A stretch of 19,425 bases of DNA from Planctomycetota bacterium (GTDB lineage: Bacteria; Planctomycetota; PUPC01; DSUN01): the NCBI GenBank assembly GCA_016872875.1, contig VGYW01000116.1, positions 1 to 19,425 on the forward strand. Direction: 5' to 3'. The notes under the pieces were generated by a model. It was not told where the DNA came from, made no database searches, and saw nothing but the letters and a program-made list of their open reading frames with translations. Positions 6,202 to 14,454 of this stretch are shown piece after piece; the stretch's first letter is position 1; each line of letters begins with the position of its first letter. The position numbers were made by a program, and so were the translations under genes.

Positions 6202-8961
6202 ATGGCTGAGATCAGTCGCGCGAAGCTCTTCGGCAAGCTCAACAGCATCGGCTACAAGAGCCTGGAGGGGGCCACCGTCTTCTGCAAGCTCCGCGGCAAC
6301 CCCTACGTCGAGCTCGCACACTTCATCCAGCAGGTCTTCCAGCTCCAGGACTCCGACCTCCACAAAATCTGCCGCCACTTCACGATCAACCCATCGCGGC
6401 TGGTGGCTGACCTCACGGCGGCCCTCGAGCGCCTGCCGCGCGGCGCGACATCCATCAGCGATATCTCCTCCCACCTCGAGTCCATGGCCGAGCGGGCCTG
6501 GGTCTACGCCACGCTCCTCTACGGCGAGGGCCAGATACGCACCGGCCACCTCGTTGTCGCCCTCACCAAGACCAAGGAGCTCCGGAACATCCTCCTCGGC
6601 ATCTCCAAGGAGTTCGAGAAGATCAAGCCCGAGGAGCTCAGCGACAACTTCACCAAGGTCACCGCCGGCTCCCCCGAGGAGGTGCTCGGCGCCCAGGACG
6701 CCATCGCGGTGGGCGCCGCCGGCGCACCAGGCGAGGCCAGCGGCGCCATGGCACCTGCCCAGATGGGCAAGCAGGAGGCCCTCAAGCGCTTCACCGTGGA
6801 TATCACCGAGCAGGCCCGCAGCGGCAAGATGGACCCGATCATCGGGCGCGACCCCGAAATCCGCCAGATCATAGACATCCTGATGCGCCGGCGCCAGAAC
6901 AACCCCATCCTCACCGGCGAGGCCGGCGTGGGGAAGACCGCCGTCGTGGAGGGCTTCGCACAGCGCATCGTCGCCGGCGACGTCCCGCCCATGCTCCGCG
7001 ACGTCGCCCTCCGAACGCTTGACCTCGGCTTGCTCCAAGCAGGCGCATCCATGAAGGGCGAATTCGAGAACCGCCTCCGCCAGCTTATCGAGGAGGTCCA
7101 GGGCTCCGCCAAGCCCATCATCCTCTTCGTAGATGAGGCCCACAACCTGATCGGCGCCGGCGGCGCAGCAGGCTCGGGCGACGCCGCGAACCTCCTCAAG
7201 CCCGCACTCGCCCGCGGCACACTCCGCACCATCGCCGCCACCACCTGGGCCGAATACAAGAAGTACATCGAAAAAGACCCCGCCCTCACCCGCCGATTCC
7301 AGGTCGTCAAGGTGGACGAGCCGACCGAGGAGAAGTGCGTCCTCATGATGCGCGCCATCGCCTCCATGGTCGAAAAGCACCACAAGGTGCAGATTCTCGA
7401 CGAGGCCCTCGAGGCCACCGTGAAGCTCTCGCACCGCTACATCCCCGGGCGCCAGCTCCCCGACAAGGCGGTCAGCCTCCTCGACACCGCCTGCGCCCGC
7501 GTGGCCGTCAGCCAGCACGCCACCCCGCCCGAGGTAGAGGACCTCCGCCACCACATTGACGCCCTCAAGACCGAGATGGCCATCCTCGAGCGCGAGGAGG
7601 CCGTGGGCATCATGCACCCCGAGCGCCGCGCCGAGCTCAACGCCACCATCGAGGCCGAGGGCAAGACCCTCGCCGGCCTCGAAGAGCGCTGGAACAAGGA
7701 GAAGGACCTCGTCGAGAAGATCCTCGGCATCCGCGGCAAGCTCCGCGAGCACCCCACCGGCACCATCGAGGGAACCTCGACCGAGCTCGGCAAGAAGGCC
7801 GACGAGTTGGCCAAGAAGGTGGACATCCAGGCCACCCCCGCCACCCAGCCCAAGCCCCTCTCGGACGACGAGAAGAAGAAGCTCCTCGGCGACCTCCAGC
7901 CCCTCCAGGCTCAGCTCGTCGAGCTCCAGGGCCAGACCCCGCTCATCCTCCCCAGCGTGGACGGCAGCGCCGTCGCCGCAGTCGTCTCCGACTGGACCGG
8001 CATCCCGCTGGGCCGCATGGTCAAGGACGAGTTGGCCGCCGTCCTGCGCCTGGCCGACACCCTGGGCGAGCGCGTCATCGGCCAGAAGCACGCCCTCGAA
8101 ACCATCGCCAAGCGGATGAAGACCTCCCGCGCCGGCATGGACAACCCGAACCGCCCCATCGGCGTCTTCATGCTCGTCGGCCCGAGCGGCGTGGGCAAGA
8201 CCGAGAGCGCTCTCGCCCTCGGCGAGGCCCTCTACGGCGGCGAGGAGAACGTCATCACCATCAACATGAGCGAGTTCCAGGAAGCCCACACCGTCTCCAC
8301 CCTCAAGGGCGCGCCCCCGGGCTACGTAGGCTACGGCGAGGGCGGCGTCATGACCGAGGCCGTCCGGCGAAGGCCCTACTCCATCGTCCTCCTCGACGAG
8401 GTCGAGAAGGCGCACCCCGACGTCCACGAGATCTTCTTCCAGGTCTTCGACAAGGGCTGGATGGAGGACGGCGAAGGGCGCTACATTGACTTCAAGAACA
8501 CGATCATCCTGCTGACGACCAACGTGGGCACCGACCTGATCATGAACATGTGCAAGGACCCCAGCCTGCTGCCCGACCCCGAGGGGCTCCAGAAGGCGCT
8601 GCGCGAGCCGCTCCTCAAGAAGTTCCCCGCCGCGCTCCTCGGCCGCCTCGTGGTCGTGCCCTTCTACCCGATCGGCGACGACGTGTTGCGCCTGATCATC
8701 AAGCTCCAGCTCGGCCGCATCCGCAAGCGCCTGGCCGAGAACCGCAAGATACCCTTCTCCTACGACGACGCGGTGGTGGACCTCGTGAAGAGCCGCTGCA
8801 CGGAGGTCGAGAGCGGCGCGCGGATGGTGGACGCCATCCTCACCCACTCGCTCCTCCCGGCCATCAGCGAGAAGTACCTCACCGAGGTCATCGAAGGGCG
8901 CGAGATCAAGAAAGTCCACGTCGGCGTCGCCGACAGCAACTTCAGGTTCGAGTTCGCCTGA
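6202..8961 (+). CDS. tssH: TssH/ClpV, sheath-disassembly AAA+ ATPase
   Basis: A 919-residue ClpB-type double-AAA+ ATPase. The order is an N-terminal Clp_N-like domain (about 1-160), an A/G-rich linker, AAA1 with Walker A GEAGVGKT at 239-246, Walker B ending V-D-E at 310-312 and arginine finger TRRF at 363-366, a charged coiled-coil middle region (about 455-580), AAA2 with Walker A GPSGVGKT at 660-667 and Walker B LLDE ending at 733, and a small C-terminal domain. ClpV extracts TssC from contracted sheaths so that subunits are recycled. All catalytic motifs are intact. Position between tssG and vgrG supports ClpV over the general chaperone ClpB. The ATG at 6202 has AAGGGG at 6189-6194 upstream. 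REP-like palindromes flank the gene on both sides. Confidence 0.95.
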   Translation: MAEISRAKLFGKLNSIGYKSLEGATVFCKLRGNPYVELAHFIQQVFQLQDSDLHKICRHFTINPSRLVADLTAALERLPRGATSISDISSHLESMAERAWVYATLLYGEGQIRTGHLVVALTKTKELRNILLGISKEFEKIKPEELSDNFTKVTAGSPEEVLGAQDAIAVGAAGAPGEASGAMAPAQMGKQEALKRFTVDITEQARSGKMDPIIGRDPEIRQIIDILMRRRQNNPILTGEAGVGKTAVVEGFAQRIVAGDVPPMLRDVALRTLDLGLLQAGASMKGEFENRLRQLIEEVQGSAKPIILFVDEAHNLIGAGGAAGSGDAANLLKPALARGTLRTIAATTWAEYKKYIEKDPALTRRFQVVKVDEPTEEKCVLMMRAIASMVEKHHKVQILDEALEATVKLSHRYIPGRQLPDKAVSLLDTACARVAVSQHATPPEVEDLRHHIDALKTEMAILEREEAVGIMHPERRAELNATIEAEGKTLAGLEERWNKEKDLVEKILGIRGKLREHPTGTIEGTSTELGKKADELAKKVDIQATPATQPKPLSDDEKKKLLGDLQPLQAQLVELQGQTPLILPSVDGSAVAAVVSDWTGIPLGRMVKDELAAVLRLADTLGERVIGQKHALETIAKRMKTSRAGMDNPNRPIGVFMLVGPSGVGKTESALALGEALYGGEENVITINMSEFQEAHTVSTLKGAPPGYVGYGEGGVMTEAVRRRPYSIVLLDEVEKAHPDVHEIFFQVFDKGWMEDGEGRYIDFKNTIILLTTNVGTDLIMNMCKDPSLLPDPEGLQKALREPLLKKFPAALLGRLVVVPFYPIGDDVLRLIIKLQLGRIRKRLAENRKIPFSYDDAVVDLVKSRCTEVESGARMVDAILTHSLLPAISEKYLTEVIEGREIKKVHVGVADSNFRFEFA

Positions 8962-8975
8962 TACGCGGCCGGGAT

Positions 8976-8998
8976 ACGGGCTGAAGCCCGCACTACAA
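8976..8998. repeat. Second exact copy of the REP-like palindrome, before vgrG
   Basis: This 23-base element is identical to 6130-6152 and contains the GGGCTGAAGCCC core. It lies 14 bases after the tssH stop, and its last bases merge into the strong vgrG ribosome site (AAGGAGGAGA, 8997-9006). The words around both copies are also alike: ACGCGGCCGG follows the first copy and precedes this one. Confidence 0.85.
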
Positions 8999-9014
8999 GG
9001 AGGAGAACCGGGCG

Positions 9015-11081
9015 ATGGCAAGGACCCAACAGCATCGGATGATGGCCATTGGCACCCCGCTGGGGGCCGACGTGCTCCTGCTGCGGAGCTTCTCAGCCAC
9101 GGAGCAGCTCGGGCGCATGTTCCACATCGAGGCCGACCTCCTCAGCGAGGACGAGAACATCTCGTTCGACGACCTGGTGGGCCGCAACGTCACCATCCGC
9201 CTCGACACGAGCCAGGGCTCGCCCCGCTACTTCAACGGCCTCGTGGCCGGCTTCACCCAGCGCCGGCGGACCACCCGCCTCGCCGCCTACCACGCCACCA
9301 TCGTCCCCTGGCTCTGGCTCCTCACGCGGACCTCCGACTGCCGCATCTTCCAGGAGAGAAAGGTCCCCGACATCATCAAGGAGATCTTCCGCGACCACGG
9401 GCTGACCGACTTCGAGGACCGCCTCACCGGCTCATACCGCCAATGGGAGTACTGCGTCCAGTACCGCGAGACCGACTTCAACTTCGTCAGCCGCCTCATG
9501 GAGCAGGAGGGCATCTACTACTACTTCGAGCACGAGGACGGCAAGCACACGATGGTCCTCTGCGACTCTCCGAGCGCCCACCAGCCCTACTCCGGCTACG
9601 AGACCATCTCCTACCGCCCGCCCGAGCTCTCCGCCACCGAGGCCGAGCACATCCGCGACTGGTCCTGCCGCAAGCAGGTGCAGCCGGGGGCCTACGTGCT
9701 GGAGGACTTCGACTTCAAGAGCCCGAGGAAGGACCTCGAGGTCAACTCCAAGATCACCCGCCAGCACTCGGCCGCCGACTTCGAGATGTACGACTACCCC
9801 GGCGAGTACACCGAGTTCGGGGACGGCCAGAAGTACGCCCGCGTCCGCATCGAGGAGGCCCAGGCCGAGCACGAGGTCGTGGGCGGCGACTCCGACGTCC
9901 GCGGCATCTGCACCGGCTACAAGTTCCGCCTCTCCGACTACCCGCGGTCGGACCAGTGCCGCGACTACCTGGTCACCTCGGCCAGCGTGTCCGGCCGCAG
10001 CGACGAGTTCGACTCCAGCGGCGGCGGCGGCGGCGGCGTCTTCTGCTCGTGCAGCTTCACCGGCATCGAGGCCAGCACGCAGTTCCGCTCCCCGCGCCTC
10101 ACCCCGAAGCCCGTCGTCCAGGGGCCCCAGACCGCCATCGTCGTCGGACCAGCCGGCGAGGAAATCTACACTGACCAGTACGGCCGCGTGAAGGTGCAGT
10201 TCCACTGGGACCGCCGCTCGAAGGGCGACGAGACCAGCTCCTGCTGGATCCGCGTCTCCCAAATCTGGGCCGGCAAGAAGTGGGGCGGCATGATCATACC
10301 ACGCATCGGCCAGGAGCTCATCGTGGACTTCCTCGAGGGCGACCCCGACCAGCCGATCGGCACCGGCCGCGTCTACAATGGCGAGGCTATGCCGCCCAAC
10401 GAACTCCCCGGCCAGAAGGTCAAGATGTCCCTCAAGAGCAACTCCACCAAGGGCGGCGGCGGATACAACGAGATCACCCTCGACGACACAAAGAGCAAGG
10501 AGGGCTTCTACGTCCACGCCCAGTACAACAAGGACGAGCGCGTGGAGAACGACTCCAAGGAGTGGATCGGCAACGACCGCCACCTCATCGTCACGAACAA
10601 CCAGTACGAGCTCATCAAGGCCGACAAGCACCTCCACGTCAAGGGCGACCACAAGGAGAAGATTGACGGCAGCATGTCGCTGACGGTCGGCAGCGACCTC
10701 GACGAGAAGATCGGCATGAAGTGGGCCGCCGACGCCGGCCAGGAGATTCACCTCAAGGCAGGGATGAAGGTGGTCATCGAGGCCGGCATGCAGCTCACCA
10801 TCAAGGTCGGGGGCAACTTCGTGGACATCGGCCCCGCCGGCGTGACGATCGTCGGCACGATGGTCAAGATCAACAGCGGCGGCGCGGCCGGCACCGGCAG
10901 CGGCGCCTCCCCAGACGCCCCGGATGACGCCAAGGAGGCCGCCACCGGCAGCGCCGGCCAGGTGGACCAGGCGGTCACCAAGCCCAGGCCGCCCACCCCG
11001 CCCACCTACAGCAGCCAGGCGCGCGTGATGCAGCGCGCCGCCGAATCCGGCGCGCCCACGGTCGAGCAGTGCCCGTCCTAG
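9015..11081 (+). CDS. vgrG: VgrG/TssI, T6SS spike protein
   Basis: A 688-residue VgrG. The N-terminal gp27-like part contains LLSEDENISFDDLVGRNVTI, the YRQWEYCVQYRETDFNFVSRLMEQEGIYYYFEH stretch and the diagnostic RESP-like hub residues. The gp5-like OB fold (about 380-460) contains YTDQYGRVKVQFHWDR, SCWIRVSQ..AG and GWGG-like KWGGMIIPRIGQEL. A beta-helical needle follows (about 470-625). The final 60 residues are a low-complexity Ala/Gly/Pro tail ending in EQCPS, too short for an effector, which could be a docking site for adaptor or Rhs. A six-glycine run (residues 336-341) is coded by six identical GGC codons. VgrG trimers form the tip of the Hcp tube. The start at 9015 is supported by GGAGGA/GGAGA upstream. 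The rhs gene follows after 13 bases. Confidence 0.95.
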   Translation: MARTQQHRMMAIGTPLGADVLLLRSFSATEQLGRMFHIEADLLSEDENISFDDLVGRNVTIRLDTSQGSPRYFNGLVAGFTQRRRTTRLAAYHATIVPWLWLLTRTSDCRIFQERKVPDIIKEIFRDHGLTDFEDRLTGSYRQWEYCVQYRETDFNFVSRLMEQEGIYYYFEHEDGKHTMVLCDSPSAHQPYSGYETISYRPPELSATEAEHIRDWSCRKQVQPGAYVLEDFDFKSPRKDLEVNSKITRQHSAADFEMYDYPGEYTEFGDGQKYARVRIEEAQAEHEVVGGDSDVRGICTGYKFRLSDYPRSDQCRDYLVTSASVSGRSDEFDSSGGGGGGVFCSCSFTGIEASTQFRSPRLTPKPVVQGPQTAIVVGPAGEEIYTDQYGRVKVQFHWDRRSKGDETSSCWIRVSQIWAGKKWGGMIIPRIGQELIVDFLEGDPDQPIGTGRVYNGEAMPPNELPGQKVKMSLKSNSTKGGGGYNEITLDDTKSKEGFYVHAQYNKDERVENDSKEWIGNDRHLIVTNNQYELIKADKHLHVKGDHKEKIDGSMSLTVGSDLDEKIGMKWAADAGQEIHLKAGMKVVIEAGMQLTIKVGGNFVDIGPAGVTIVGTMVKINSGGAAGTGSGASPDAPDDAKEAATGSAGQVDQAVTKPRPPTPPTYSSQARVMQRAAESGAPTVEQCPS

Positions 11082-11094
11082 CAGGAGCAACGCC

Positions 11095-14000
11095 GTGCTG
11101 ACTCTGCGGCGGGAGCAGGCGGACGTCTTCAAGGCATCGGCCCGCAAGAGCTACCCGAAGATTCTCCAGGCGGCCATAGAGAGCCAGGGCCTGGCCGCCT
11201 CGCGCGAGGCACACACCGGCGACCTCCTCGCCAAGGACTCCCTCGGCCATGTCACCCGCATGTCGTTCTACCCCGATGGCCTGCCTAAGACCCTCACCCA
11301 GCCCTCCGGCGTTCAGCACCACTTCGAGCACGACGACGAGGGCCGCCTCCACGCGCTCACCTACCCCGGCAACCGGCGCCTCGTGATGGAGCGCGACCGG
11401 CGCGGCAACGTCACCACCCTCAGCGGGCCGGGCGGACCCACCTACAAGTTCAAGCACGACGAGCAAGACCGCATCCTTTCCATCCTCTACCCCGACAAGA
11501 CCGAGGCCAAGTACGAGTACAACCCCGGCGGCCAGCTCCTCCGCTGGACCGACCGCGCCAAGTCCGAGACCGTCATCGCAATGTCCACCAAGGGCCACAT
11601 CGAGAGCATCACCGACCCCCTCGGGCGCAAGCTCCAATACGTCCCCGACGACGACGGGCGCCTCCAGGGCGTCGTCTTCCCCGACGGCACCGAGGAGCGG
11701 TACGGCTTCGACCTGATGGCCAAGAGGGGCACGGTCGTCCGCCGCGACGGCTCCGAGGTCCACACCCTCCTCGACGGCCAGAACCGCATCAAGCGCATCG
11801 AGTGGCCCGACGGCTCCCACGTCGAGTACGAATTCGGAGCTGGGGATACCGTCACCAAGGCGGCCACCCCCACCGGGACCGTGGCCGTCAAGCTCGGCGA
11901 CAAGGGGAACGCCGAGGCCGAGACGACCGACTCCGGCACCGTGCAATTCAAGTACGACTCCGAGGGGCAGCTCACCGAGCTCAAGACCCCCGCAGGCGAG
12001 ACAATCCGCTACGAGTACGACGGCGACGGGCGTCTGGTGAAGGTGGTGGACTGGGAGAAGCGCGAGATCGCCTTCGCCTACGGCCCAGACGGCTGCATCT
12101 CCACGATCAGCTATCCGAACAAGCTGGCCGAGCGCCACACCTACCCCGCCGCCGGACGGCTCGCGGGAGCCACCGTGGCCGACCGGGACGGCCGGCTCCT
12201 CAGCCAGCAGGCCTACGAGTACGACGCCTGCGAGCGTCTCGTGGCGATGAGCGACAAGCTCGCGGGGCAGGGACGCCCCGCCCACAACTGGGCGCGCCGC
12301 TACAACTACGGCCCCCAGGACCGCCTCCTCACCGAATTCGACGCCCTGACGAACAAGCCCGCCGCCGCCTACGCCTACGACGGCAAGGGCAACATGACCA
12401 GCGCCGGCGGCGCCTCCATCGCCGTGGGCGACCTCGACGAGCCCGCCTCCTTCGGCGGCGCACCCATCCAGTACGACGGCCTCGGCAACATGACCCGCCT
12501 CCCAGGCTCGCGCGGCGAAATCGAGTGCCGCTGGGCCGCCAACGGCCTCCTCAGCGAAGCCGTCGTGGGCGACCGCCGGGCCGCCTACACCTACGACCCC
12601 TTCGACCGCCGGACCTCCAAGAGCGTCGGACCCGTCACCTGGCGCTACGGCTGGGCAAACCACCAGCTCCTCTGGGAAGAGCGCAAGGAGGGGCCGGACG
12701 CCAAACCCGTCCGCCGCGACTATCTCTGGGCACCCGGCGGCTTCATGCCGCTCGCCTTCCGCGAAGGAGGCCGCACCTACTGGCTCCAGAGCGACTCGCG
12801 CGGCGCAGTCATCCGCGCCTACGACGAGGACGGCAACGTGGCCTGGGCCGCCACCTACGACGCCTTCGGACAGGCCAACGTCCTCGTGGACGACGTCCGC
12901 CAGCCCCTTCGCCTCCCAGGCCAGTACTTTGACGAAGAGACCGGCCTCCACTACAACTTCGCCCGCTACTACAGCCCCCACCTCCGCTCCTACCTCTCGC
13001 GCGACCCCGACTGGCACCAGCTCGGCACCCAGAACTACGCCTACTGCGCGAACAACCCGCTGAACTGCGCCGACCCGTTCGGCGCCCCCTGGTTCATCAC
13101 CGCCCTCGTCGGCGCGGCGGTGGGCGCCGTCGTCGGCGCCGTCGCCGGCGGCATCGCCGCCGCAGCCACCGGCAAGCCCATCCTCTCCGGCGCGCTCGGC
13201 GGCGCAATCGGCGGGGCCATCACCGGGGCGGCCATTGGCAGCGGCGTGGCACTGGCCGGCATGGCCGTAGCGGCGCTCAAGGGCACGGCCGTCGCCGGCG
13301 CAGCCGCCGTTGTCCTGCCCGTCGTTGGCTCCGTGGTGGGCACGGGGGTGGGCACCTTCGCCAGCTCCCTGGTCGAGCAGGCGCGCACCGGCGCCCCCTT
13401 CTGCCTCACGTGCGCTCTCAAAGAGGCGGGCCTCGGGATGGCCATAGACGCGGCCCTCCTCGGCCTTGGCAAGATCCCCGGCGTCAGGCAGGGGGTCAAG
13501 GCCCTCGGAGGCTGGCTCGCCAGCCGCGGCAAGAAGCTCTTCGGCACGGCGCGGGGCGGACTGGGCAAGTCCCTGGCCTGGGGCAAGTCCCTGTTCACGC
13601 GCGGCCGGTCAATCTCCAAGGCCGCTGCCCACAGCGGCATGTCCAAGGCGCAGGCCCGCCAGGTCTTCAAGGTCGCCGCGAAGCACAAAGTGCAGATTCG
13701 GGTCCGTCCCACCAATAAGGATGCCATCGCACTCCGCGCAAAGGGCCATTCCCCCAAGCCGTCGTTCATCAAGAACAAGACGATCACCCAGTTCGATGTG
13801 GACCACCTCGGGGCTAAGCCCGACAAGCTGGGCATGGTCGGGTGCTTCAAGCCGACGAAGCCGCCGGATGCGCTCAAGCTATCCAACCCGGACCTGTACG
13901 CGAAGGCGATGAAGCGCTTCGAGAAACGGTCTGAGGAGTTCCTCAAGCAACGCAAGCTCTATCTCCGCAAGGCCCGCCTCACGAAGCAACTGAAGAACAT

Positions 14001-14442
14001 GGCCCCAGACGACCCCATGCGCCCCAAGGTCCAGGCCCGCCTCGACAAGCATTCGGAGAAGCTCTCGCAGTACAAGGTCAAGGACGGCGTCATGATTGAC
14101 AACCGTCCCACGATCGATGGCAAGCCCAACAAGGGGCAGGGGAAGGCATTCACCGGCGACAACGACATCTTCGACATCAAGGACCTGAAGGGCAACCCGG
14201 TCTCGCCGGAGAAGCGCCGAGAGGTCATCAAGGACCTGTCGAAGGGGCCGTTGAACGCGCAGCACAGCGACCACATGTCCTGGCGCAAGGACAGCCCCCA
14301 GACCTACAACCGCAAGGCGTTCGACGACATCGTGAACGACCACGCGCCCGGCTGCAAGCCGGAGGACAAGTTGGGGACTTTTGGCCCGGGCTACGACTTC
14401 TCCACTACGAACAGCACGCCCATCCAGCGGTACAAGCAGTGA
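11095..14442 (+). CDS. Rhs effector with ExoY/CyaA-like nucleotidyl cyclase tip
   Basis: A 1115-residue protein starting at GTG 11095 (AGGAG at 11083-11087). Residues about 35-663 are YD/Rhs repeats ending in the Rhs core (YFDEETGLHYNFARYYSP, LSRDP..., DPFG at 660-663), which forms a cocoon around the toxin and is cut near this point in known Rhs proteins. Residues about 667-760 are a Gly/Ala-rich hydrophobic segment, possibly membrane-active. A basic linker leads to the tip (about 855-1115). The tip carries R871, K888, K893 and K895 with exactly the spacing of R41, K58, H63 and K65 of Bordetella CyaA, then FTGDNDIFDI with D1022 and D1024 (metal site), and AQH with H1057. It therefore looks like a nucleotidyl cyclase making a cyclic nucleotide in the target cell. 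Oddities: Lys replaces His63, the CyaA Asn304 position is W1063, and the 33-residue D-to-H gap is short. The shell has roughly half the residues of many T6SS Rhs proteins, and no PAAR domain is fused. Confidence 0.85.
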   Translation: MLTLRREQADVFKASARKSYPKILQAAIESQGLAASREAHTGDLLAKDSLGHVTRMSFYPDGLPKTLTQPSGVQHHFEHDDEGRLHALTYPGNRRLVMERDRRGNVTTLSGPGGPTYKFKHDEQDRILSILYPDKTEAKYEYNPGGQLLRWTDRAKSETVIAMSTKGHIESITDPLGRKLQYVPDDDGRLQGVVFPDGTEERYGFDLMAKRGTVVRRDGSEVHTLLDGQNRIKRIEWPDGSHVEYEFGAGDTVTKAATPTGTVAVKLGDKGNAEAETTDSGTVQFKYDSEGQLTELKTPAGETIRYEYDGDGRLVKVVDWEKREIAFAYGPDGCISTISYPNKLAERHTYPAAGRLAGATVADRDGRLLSQQAYEYDACERLVAMSDKLAGQGRPAHNWARRYNYGPQDRLLTEFDALTNKPAAAYAYDGKGNMTSAGGASIAVGDLDEPASFGGAPIQYDGLGNMTRLPGSRGEIECRWAANGLLSEAVVGDRRAAYTYDPFDRRTSKSVGPVTWRYGWANHQLLWEERKEGPDAKPVRRDYLWAPGGFMPLAFREGGRTYWLQSDSRGAVIRAYDEDGNVAWAATYDAFGQANVLVDDVRQPLRLPGQYFDEETGLHYNFARYYSPHLRSYLSRDPDWHQLGTQNYAYCANNPLNCADPFGAPWFITALVGAAVGAVVGAVAGGIAAAATGKPILSGALGGAIGGAITGAAIGSGVALAGMAVAALKGTAVAGAAAVVLPVVGSVVGTGVGTFASSLVEQARTGAPFCLTCALKEAGLGMAIDAALLGLGKIPGVRQGVKALGGWLASRGKKLFGTARGGLGKSLAWGKSLFTRGRSISKAAAHSGMSKAQARQVFKVAAKHKVQIRVRPTNKDAIALRAKGHSPKPSFIKNKTITQFDVDHLGAKPDKLGMVGCFKPTKPPDALKLSNPDLYAKAMKRFEKRSEEFLKQRKLYLRKARLTKQLKNMAPDDPMRPKVQARLDKHSEKLSQYKVKDGVMIDNRPTIDGKPNKGQGKAFTGDNDIFDIKDLKGNPVSPEKRREVIKDLSKGPLNAQHSDHMSWRKDSPQTYNRKAFDDIVNDHAPGCKPEDKLGTFGPGYDFSTTNSTPIQRYKQ

Positions 14443-14454
14443 AGGAGCGCAGCG

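Noticed and set aside
5920..9021. A very long open frame on the minus strand opposite tssG and tssH.
   Set aside because: It is a by-product of extreme C-ending codon bias on the + strand. Its translation is low-complexity Leu/Gly/Ala/Asp/Val sequence with no family motifs, and the + strand genes are unambiguous.
10975..13017. A long minus-strand open frame opposite rhs.
   Set aside because: Same cause: mirror of the GC-rich rhs codons, composition-driven (Val/Gly/Ala/Glu), no ribosome site or recognisable domain.
13657..14442. Nuclease or deaminase identity for the Rhs tip.
   Set aside because: No HNH, GHxxE-type or HxE/PCxxC deaminase motif is visible, whereas the cyclase residues match in order and in spacing.
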